Positions 9,913 to 14,342 of a DNA stretch of 14,342 bases are shown piece by piece. Every line of letters begins with the position of its first letter. The stretch's first letter is position 1. Location: positions 1 through 14,342 of the forward strand of contig CAZWBW010000074.1 of assembly GCA_964632355.1 (NCBI GenBank), in the 5' to 3' direction. The DNA is from JALOAP01 sp964632355 (GTDB lineage: Bacteria > Chloroflexota > Dehalococcoidia > Tepidiformales > Tepidiformaceae). The notes under the pieces were generated by a model. It was not told the DNA's origin, ran no database searches, and was given only the letters and a program-made list of their open reading frames with translations. Made by a program: the position numbers and the translations under genes.

Positions 9913-10227
9913 ATGGGGCGACGCCGATCGCGCAAAGCTGAACGCAGGCGCCTTGCGCGCCACGCCCGCGACTTCGATTGGGTCCCGGGTCCGACCGAAG
10001 AGGAACTCCTCGCGCTCGAACTCGAAAGCGACGATTGGGATCTGCCGCCCGGTCATCCCTTCCGCGAAGCCGCTGCCACGGCACCGAACGTCTGTGGGCG
10101 CTGCCGCGAGTTCGTCGAGGACGGCGACGCCGGGCGTGGCACCTGCCTGCATCCCGGTAGCGGCGTGCTCTCCCCGTGGACCGATACTCCCGCCTGCGAC
10201 TTCTTCGATCCCATCCGCTGGCGCTGA
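9913..10227 (+). CDS. Small protein with basic N-terminus and four-cysteine C-terminal cluster
   Basis: I do not recognise a named family. The 104-residue product begins with a very basic segment (MGRRRSRKAERRRLARHAR), continues with an acidic helix-prone stretch (EEELLALELESDD), and ends in a cysteine cluster. Its pattern is CGRCREF (C61, C64), GTCLHP (C78, H80) and ACDFFDP (C95). Spacing fits a zinc or iron-sulphur site. The start is ATG 9913, or GTG 9907 two codons earlier, which is better spaced from the GGGGG at 9896-9900. A longer frame exists to 9607 but lies antisense to the CoA-transferase and has no support. It is divergent from the CoA-transferase and sits upstream of the NrdR-box region. 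Confidence 0.72.
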   Translation: MGRRRSRKAERRRLARHARDFDWVPGPTEEELLALELESDDWDLPPGHPFREAAATAPNVCGRCREFVEDGDAGRGTCLHPGSGVLSPWTDTPACDFFDPIRWR

Positions 10228-10403
10228 TTGCTCTACAACGAAGGCTGGCACGGCCAGGCTCGCTGCCGCTTCAGTACCGTGCCCCCGCCGCCATCCCACC
10301 CCCGGGGTTCGGCACCCCGTGGTGTACTCACGCAGATGCTCCTGTGATGAAACTGTAATGGGCGGCTGGCCGGTCCCTCCTGAGTCTGAACGCGACGTAA
10401 CGG
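10228..10403. other. Non-coding stretch upstream of the nrdR regulatory sites
   Basis: With the boxes and leader this forms a 298-nt gap before nrdR. It holds one 5-bp hairpin (GGGGT 10304-10308 with ACCCC 10314-10318) without a T-run. I see no tRNA, riboswitch core or convincing open frame on either strand. Confidence 0.5.
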
Positions 10404-10419
10404 ACACAAGATATTGTGC
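10404..10419. promoter_or_regulatory. NrdR box 1
   Basis: ACACAAGATATTGTGC matches the NrdR-box palindrome ACACWATATVTWGTGT at 14 of 16 positions by eye. It lies 107-122 nt before nrdR. NrdR is the zinc-ribbon/ATP-cone repressor of ribonucleotide reductase genes, so the operon probably controls itself. Confidence 0.78.
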
Positions 10420-10434
10420 TGCCGGCGCCACGGC

Positions 10435-10450
10435 CTACTAGATATTGGGA
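10435..10450. promoter_or_regulatory. NrdR box 2 (degenerate)
   Basis: CTACTAGATATTGGGA matches the NrdR-box consensus at about 11 of 16 positions and shares the AGATATTG core with box 1. Its start is exactly 31 bp from that of box 1, about three helical turns, the pairing known for NrdR sites. The AT-rich core probably also contains the -10 region. Confidence 0.6.
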
Positions 10451-10525
10451 TTTCGGCGTGCTACCTTGCTCCTCGCGCCGCTGCGAAATGCTAAGGCGCT
10501 CAATCGCTTATCGGGTTATGGCAAC

Positions 10526-11107
10526 ATGCGCTGCCCCTACTGCGCCTTCCGCGACTCCAAGGTAACCGACAGCCGCGCCACCGATGACGGGATCCGCCGC
10601 CGCCGCCAGTGCGTCTCCTGCGGCGAGCGCTTCACCACCTTTGAAACGGTCCAGCTCTCGGTTGTCCAGGTCATCAAGAAGGATGGGCGCCGCGAGGACT
10701 TCAACCGCGAAAAAGTCCTCGCCGGCCTCCGGAAGGCCTGCAGCAAGCGCGCCGTGTCGGTCGCTCAGCTCGAGCTGATGGTCGCGGAGATCGAATCGCG
10801 CGTCATGTCCGATGGTCGCGCGGAGGTTCCCTCCGCCTTCATCGGCGAACTTGCGATGGAACTTCTCCGCAAGACCGACCACATCGCATACATCCGCTTC
10901 GCATCGGTCTACCGTCCGTTCACGGACCTTGAATCGCTCAAGGAAGCCGTAGAGGCGCTGGAGGAAGGTCGCACGGTGTCGCTCAGCGAACGCTCGCTCC
11001 AGCTCCCGCTGCCCGATGCGCCGCCGGAACGCCCGCGCCCCCGGCTCCTGGAGGACGTCGAAAGCATCCATTACGAGTTCGAACGAAGCAGCGGAGTATC
11101 GCGATGA
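10526..11107 (+). CDS. nrdR: Transcriptional repressor NrdR
   Basis: This nucleotide-sensing repressor of ribonucleotide reductase genes has 193 residues. The zinc ribbon has C3-P-Y-C6 and C29-V-S-C32. RRRRQC and CGERFTTFE follow, a near-universal NrdR block. The ATP-cone spans about residues 47-137 and includes FNREKVLAGLRKAC, EVPSAFIGELAMELL and AYIRFASVYRPF. The family is usually about 150-160 residues. Here an extra tail of some 40 residues, Pro/Arg-rich and then acidic, follows the ATP-cone. The ATG at 10526 starts the conserved MRCPYC; the longer frame to 10445 would run through the leader and box 2. The Shine-Dalgarno is weak. The stop overlaps the next gene as ATGA. The two NrdR boxes upstream point to autoregulation and control of the whole unit through nrdJ. 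Confidence 0.97.
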   Translation: MRCPYCAFRDSKVTDSRATDDGIRRRRQCVSCGERFTTFETVQLSVVQVIKKDGRREDFNREKVLAGLRKACSKRAVSVAQLELMVAEIESRVMSDGRAEVPSAFIGELAMELLRKTDHIAYIRFASVYRPFTDLESLKEAVEALEEGRTVSLSERSLQLPLPDAPPERPRPRLLEDVESIHYEFERSSGVSR

Positions 11108-11433
11108 GGTTGCCAATCTGGGAACTCCACGGCCGCCAGCTCGGTGGCGCCATTCGAACCACGCCGGAAGGCGAGGCCGACGTTGGAGGCCTCGTCCTCT
11201 CCGAAAAGGCGTACCTGCTGGTGGTCCGCGAAATGCGCCCCGCCGCGCTCGTCGACCTTGTGCGGCGCGAAGGTCCACAGGCTGCCGCGTCGCGGCTCCT
11301 CGCCCACTTCGAGACACCCGAAGCGCTCGCCGCCAGCGCCGGCAGGAAGCTCGTCCCGGCCCGCGGAATGTCGCCCGGACCCTATATCCGGCGCAGCGAC
11401 GAGGTCTTCGAACCCGCTCCGTCCGGGTTGTAG
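11104..11433 (+). CDS. Uncharacterised 109-residue protein between nrdR and nrdJ
   Basis: I do not recognise this protein. Its ATG overlaps the nrdR stop by four bases (ATGA), so it is almost certainly translated together with NrdR. The sequence is soluble, with no signal peptide, membrane segment or cysteines. It starts with a possible beta-rich part (IWELHGRQLGGAIRTTPEG), moves to LSEKAYLLVVREM, then a helical middle (ALVDLVRREGPQAAASRLLAHF) and a loose Pro-rich end. It ends in TAG, 53 nt before the nrdJ start. Position between repressor and reductase suggests a part in nucleotide metabolism or its control, but that is inference from context only. Confidence 0.8.
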   Translation: MRLPIWELHGRQLGGAIRTTPEGEADVGGLVLSEKAYLLVVREMRPAALVDLVRREGPQAAASRLLAHFETPEALAASAGRKLVPARGMSPGPYIRRSDEVFEPAPSGL

Positions 11434-11474
11434 GTTGAGACATTTGTTCTACACTGGTCTTTTGACCGAAATTC

Positions 11475-11480
11475 GGGAGG
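11475..11480 (+). promoter_or_regulatory. Shine-Dalgarno for the TTG start of nrdJ
   Basis: GGGAGG is 6 nt from TTG 11487. A second site, GAGGGT (11505-11510), is 6 nt from the in-frame ATG 11517, so the start remains open between these two. Confidence 0.55.
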
Positions 11481-11486
11481 CAGGCT

Positions 11487-13886
11487 TTGGTCACCACAAT
11501 TCCTGAGGGTCTCAGCATGGGAGACAGCGGATTCCAGCCCGCAAAGCTCTCCGAAAACGCCATCGTGGTGATGGAACGCCGCATCATGAAGCGCAACGAT
11601 GCCGGCGACCCCGTCGAGACGCCCGATGAGTGCTTCCGCCGCGTCGCGCGCAACCTGGCCGAAGCCGAGCTCCGCTTCGGCGGAACCGAAGGCGACCGTG
11701 CCGCCGCCGAAGAGAGCTTCTACCAGCTCATGGCCTCCCTCGATTTCCTCCCGAACTCGCCCACGCTCGTCAACGCCGGGCGCGACCTGCAGCAGCTCTC
11801 CGCCTGCTTCGTCCTCCCGGTGCCCGACTCGATCGAGGGCATCTTCGAAGCCATCAAGCACACCGCCATGATCCACAAGTCGGGCGGTGGTACCGGCTTC
11901 GCCTTCTCCCGTCTGCGCCCGATAAACGACCGCGTCCAGTCGACCAAGGGTGTGGCGAGCGGGCCTGTCTCCTTCATGAAGGTGTTCGACGCCGCCACCG
12001 AGGCGATTAAGCAGGGCGGCACCCGCCGCGGCGCAAACATGGGCATCCTCCGCGTCGATCACCCCGATATCGACGAGTTCATCTCCATGAAGGCCGACAT
12101 GACGACGCTCCAGAACTTCAACATCAGCGTCGCCGTGACCGATGCCTTCATGAAGGCGGTCGAAGAAGACGGTGAGTACGACCTGGTCAACCCGAAGTCC
12201 GGTGAGGTCGTCGCCACCCGCCGCGCCCGCGAAGTCTGGGAGACCATGTTCCAGAACGCCTGGAAGAACGGCGACCCGGGCGTCATCTTCATCGACCGCA
12301 TCAACGACAGCCGCGCCAACCCGGTACCCAAGCGCGGCCCGATCGAGTCCACCAACCCCTGCGGTGAGCAGCCGCTGTATCCCTATGACAGCTGCAACCT
12401 CGGCTCGATCAACCTCAGCCACTTCACGAAGGGCGAGCCGGGCGCAAAGGAAGTCGACTATGAGCGCCTCGGCCGCGTGGTTCGCCGCGCCGTCCATCTG
12501 CTCGACAACGTCATCGAGATGAACGAGTACCCGATCCACGAGATCCGCGAGACCTCCCTCGCGATCCGGCGCATCGGGCTCGGGGTCATGGGCTGGGCCG
12601 ACATGCTCATCGACCTGCGCATCCCCTACAACTCCGAACGGGCGCTCCAGCTCGCCCGCGACGTCATGCGCTTCATCCAGACCGAAGCCGATGCTGCCTC
12701 CCAGCAGCTCGCCCTCGTGCGCGGCAACTTCCCCGACTGGGCCGACTCCATCTACGGTCCGCGCGGCCCCGAAGGCCCGCGCCCGATGCGCAACTCCACC
12801 CGCACGACCATCGCGCCAACCGGCACGCTCAGCATCATCGCCGACTGCTCCGGCGGCATCGAACCCATCTTCGCGCTCGCCTTCGTCCGCTCCCACTACC
12901 TCGATAAGGACGACCCGACCAAGCGCACCGAACTCACCGAGGTCAACCGCCAGTTCGAAGAGGTCGCGCGCGCCGAAGGCTTCTACAGCGAAGAGCTCAT
13001 GCGCTACCTCGCCGAGGGTGGCCGCCTGGCCGACCGCCCCGAGGTGCCCGACTGGGTCAAGGAGGTCTTCGTGACGGCCCACGAAATCGAGCCCGAGTGG
13101 CACGTCCGGATGCAGGCCGCGTTCCAGGAGTACACCGACAACGCCGTCTCGAAAACGATCAACTTCCCCAACACCGCAACGGTCGAAGACGTCCGCGTCG
13201 CCTACGAACTCGCCTACAAGACCGGCTGCAAGGGCATCACCATCTACCGCGATGGCTCGCGCGACCTCCAGGTCCTCAAGCACGCCTCCAAGACCGAGGA
13301 AGAGAAGGCCATCGAAGCAGCGCAGGAACTCATCGCGAAGCACGGTGGCCCCATCCGCCGCCGCCTCCCCGACGAGCGCCAGAGCATCACGCACAAGTTC
13401 CGCGTGGGCGAACAGGAAGGCTACATGACCGTCGGCCTGTTCGACGACGGCACCCCCGGCGAGGTGTTCATCAACGTCTCGAAGCAGGGTTCGACGGTCT
13501 CCGGCCTCATGGACACCGTCGCGATGCTCACCAGCTACGCGCTCCAGTACGGCGTGCCCCTGCCCGAACTCGCCTCCAAGCTCCGCAACACCCGCTTCGA
13601 ACCCAGCGGCCCGACGAACAACAAGCAGATCCCGCTCGCCACGAGCATCGTCGACTACGTGTTCCGCTGGCTCGAACTCAAGTTCGACGCCGCCTCGGCC
13701 GCCGTCCAGCCCACCCTCATTCCGCCTGAGCAGGTCGCGAACAGCACCTCCGCCGACACCTACGTCCCCAAGGCCCAGGACGCGGCCGTCGTCAGCGGCG
13801 TCGGCTGCCCCGACTGCGGCTCCGTCCTCTTCTACGGCGAAGGCTGTCTCATCTGCCGAAACTGCGGCTACAACAAGTGCGGCTAA
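11487..13886 (+). CDS. nrdJ: Adenosylcobalamin-dependent (class II) ribonucleotide reductase
   Basis: This enzyme reduces ribonucleotides to deoxyribonucleotides using a thiyl radical made from adenosylcobalamin, so it works with or without oxygen. The 799-residue product has the full set of class II features. The radical cysteine is C292 in NPCGEQ, flanked by N290 and E294. The redox pair is C107 (LQQLSACFVLP) and C303 (YDSCNLGSINL). The phosphate-binding PTGTLSIIADCSGGIEP and the C-terminal FPNTATVEDV and KGITIYRDGSR blocks are also present. The extreme C-terminus carries a cysteine-rich zinc/redox tail (C774, C777, C787, C790, C793, C798), typical of the longer NrdJ type. There is no N-terminal ATP-cone. 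The start is TTG 11487, or possibly ATG 11517. A faint promoter (TTGTAG 11428, TACACT 11450, 16-nt spacer) lies in front, but read-through from nrdR seems more likely. Confidence 0.97.
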   Translation: MVTTIPEGLSMGDSGFQPAKLSENAIVVMERRIMKRNDAGDPVETPDECFRRVARNLAEAELRFGGTEGDRAAAEESFYQLMASLDFLPNSPTLVNAGRDLQQLSACFVLPVPDSIEGIFEAIKHTAMIHKSGGGTGFAFSRLRPINDRVQSTKGVASGPVSFMKVFDAATEAIKQGGTRRGANMGILRVDHPDIDEFISMKADMTTLQNFNISVAVTDAFMKAVEEDGEYDLVNPKSGEVVATRRAREVWETMFQNAWKNGDPGVIFIDRINDSRANPVPKRGPIESTNPCGEQPLYPYDSCNLGSINLSHFTKGEPGAKEVDYERLGRVVRRAVHLLDNVIEMNEYPIHEIRETSLAIRRIGLGVMGWADMLIDLRIPYNSERALQLARDVMRFIQTEADAASQQLALVRGNFPDWADSIYGPRGPEGPRPMRNSTRTTIAPTGTLSIIADCSGGIEPIFALAFVRSHYLDKDDPTKRTELTEVNRQFEEVARAEGFYSEELMRYLAEGGRLADRPEVPDWVKEVFVTAHEIEPEWHVRMQAAFQEYTDNAVSKTINFPNTATVEDVRVAYELAYKTGCKGITIYRDGSRDLQVLKHASKTEEEKAIEAAQELIAKHGGPIRRRLPDERQSITHKFRVGEQEGYMTVGLFDDGTPGEVFINVSKQGSTVSGLMDTVAMLTSYALQYGVPLPELASKLRNTRFEPSGPTNNKQIPLATSIVDYVFRWLELKFDAASAAVQPTLIPPEQVANSTSADTYVPKAQDAAVVSGVGCPDCGSVLFYGEGCLICRNCGYNKCG

Positions 13887-13894
13887 CGTGAGAA

Positions 13895-13920
13895 AGAGGC
13901 CGGCGCGAACGCCGGCCTCT
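13895..13920. terminator. Hairpin terminator after nrdJ
   Basis: A perfect 11-bp GC-rich stem (13895-13905 with 13910-13920) has a CGAA loop, 8 nt after the nrdJ stop. On the plus strand it is followed by GTGCTTA, so there is no real T-run. Read on the minus strand it is followed by TTCTC, also weak. It marks the right end of the high-GC core block, and some read-through is plausible. Confidence 0.65.
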
Positions 13921-13932
13921 GTGCTTAGGTGC

Positions 13933-13938
13933 GAGGAG
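13933..13938 (+). promoter_or_regulatory. Shine-Dalgarno for the TTG start at 13946
   Basis: GAGGAG is 7 nt before TTG 13946. It is the main evidence for this non-ATG start. Confidence 0.65.
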
Positions 13939-13945
13939 TGGTCGG

Positions 13946-14342
13946 TTGCCCAGGCAGGGACTCGCGCGTCGGCTCCATGAGAAGGCTGTGGCGGCACTGA
14001 TCTCCGCCATCGAGGTTTACAACAAACCAACGTTTGCCTATCGCGAAGAAACTTTCGCGATTTTGGCGATCAATGCATGGGAATTGCTTCTCAAGGCGAA
14101 GCTACTGCAGGACAATGGAAACAAGATTCGTGAGATCTTGGTCTGGGATTCGGTAAGGAAGAAGGACGGGACTCGATCTAAGAAGAAAATAGCCCGGCGC
14201 AATCGCTCGGGTAATCAGATGACGATCGGTCTGACTGATCTGCTGACCAAGTTCAAGAACAATCCTCAGTACGGGTTGTCACCAAAGGTTATTGCCAACT
14301 TAGAAGCCCTGTTGGAAGTCCGCGACAACGCGGTGCACTTCA
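13946..14342 (+). CDS. DUF3644 / HEPN-like protein (3'-truncated by the window)
   Basis: The TTG start gives 132 complete codons running off the right edge. The sequence has the hallmarks of DUF3644: AAISAIEVYNKP-like start (ALISAIEVYNKPTFAYREE), FAILAINAWELLLKAKLL, NRSGNQMTIGL and EVRDNAVHF. The last contains R126-x4-H131, the RxxxxH motif of HEPN-type RNases and nucleic-acid effectors. DUF3644 genes are often found beside restriction-modification and other defence genes; this is recalled family knowledge and was not checked here. Base composition changes sharply: hand counts give 87 G/C of 180 in 14041-14220 (about 48%), against 39 of 60 in 12661-12720 within nrdJ. This supports recent acquisition. 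It follows the nrdJ hairpin with no clear promoter. Function and partners lie beyond the window. Confidence 0.82.
   Translation, partial: MPRQGLARRLHEKAVAALISAIEVYNKPTFAYREETFAILAINAWELLLKAKLLQDNGNKIREILVWDSVRKKDGTRSKKKIARRNRSGNQMTIGLTDLLTKFKNNPQYGLSPKVIANLEALLEVRDNAVHF

Noticed and set aside
9853..10431. Minus-strand open frame opposite the small Cys-cluster gene
   Set aside because: No protein features, and it would cover the NrdR boxes. The plus-strand frame has a clear cysteine motif and a better start.
10228..10525. Possible cobalamin riboswitch ahead of the nrdR-nrdJ unit
   Set aside because: Expected for a B12-dependent enzyme, but I find no B12-box-like core or the usual multi-helix arrangement. 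The NrdR boxes explain regulation.
11456..11467. GGTC-TTTT-GACC inverted repeat before nrdJ
   Set aside because: Only 4-bp arms; it does not match an NrdR box or a known operator and could arise by chance.
11382..14030. Very long minus-strand open frame (882 codons) opposite nrdJ
   Set aside because: It is the antisense shadow of a high-GC gene with strong third-position bias. Its translation is Val/Asp/Gly/Ala-rich with no recognisable domain.

Overview
The window is a piece of a high-GC bacterial chromosome (my hand count of one row of the last large gene gives about 65% G+C). Core genes are a 5'-truncated rpoC, ispD/ispF, nrdR and a B12-dependent class II ribonucleotide reductase. These sit with an acyl-CoA mutase large subunit and a family III CoA-transferase. 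This mix and gene style fit a high-GC Chloroflexota lineage (Dehalococcoidia/Tepidiformia-like). That placement is inferred from general impression, not from a search.

Layout. (1) 1-2940, plus strand: the last three quarters of rpoC, closed by a strong intrinsic terminator at 2968-3002. (2) 3021-9831, all minus strand, read from right to left: a CaiB/BaiF CoA-transferase, a small cupin protein, then a GTG-started mutase gene with its own candidate promoter and an 18-bp palindromic operator. Next come two ferritin-like genes joined by a TGATG junction, then ispD and ispF joined by an ATGA overlap. (3) 9913-10227, plus: a small protein with four cysteines, divergent from the CoA-transferase. 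(4) 10404-13886, plus: two NrdR-box-like sites one 31-bp phase apart, nrdR, a 109-aa unknown gene overlapping nrdR by 4 nt, and nrdJ, ending in a hairpin at 13895-13920. (5) 13946 to the right edge, plus: the start of a DUF3644/HEPN-like gene with clearly lower G+C (about 48% by hand count), which looks like the left end of an acquired, possibly defence-related, segment.

How the genes work together. nrdR, the unknown gene and nrdJ form a deoxyribonucleotide-supply unit whose repressor sites lie in front of nrdR. ispD and ispF catalyse two steps of the MEP isoprenoid pathway. The mutase carries Phe85 and Gln203 where methylmalonyl-CoA mutase has Tyr and Arg. This is the isobutyryl-CoA mutase pair, so the usual 'methylmalonyl-CoA mutase' label is probably wrong here. 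The adjacent CoA-transferase fits acyl-CoA metabolism.

Main points for a second look: an in-frame amber codon at codon 10 of the larger ferritin-like gene, the mutase active-site signature, the palindromic operator on the mutase promoter, the tandem NrdR boxes, the unknown gene wedged between nrdR and nrdJ, and the DUF3644 gene at the right edge. I did not find a complete novel multi-gene system inside the window; the best lead to one runs off the right end.
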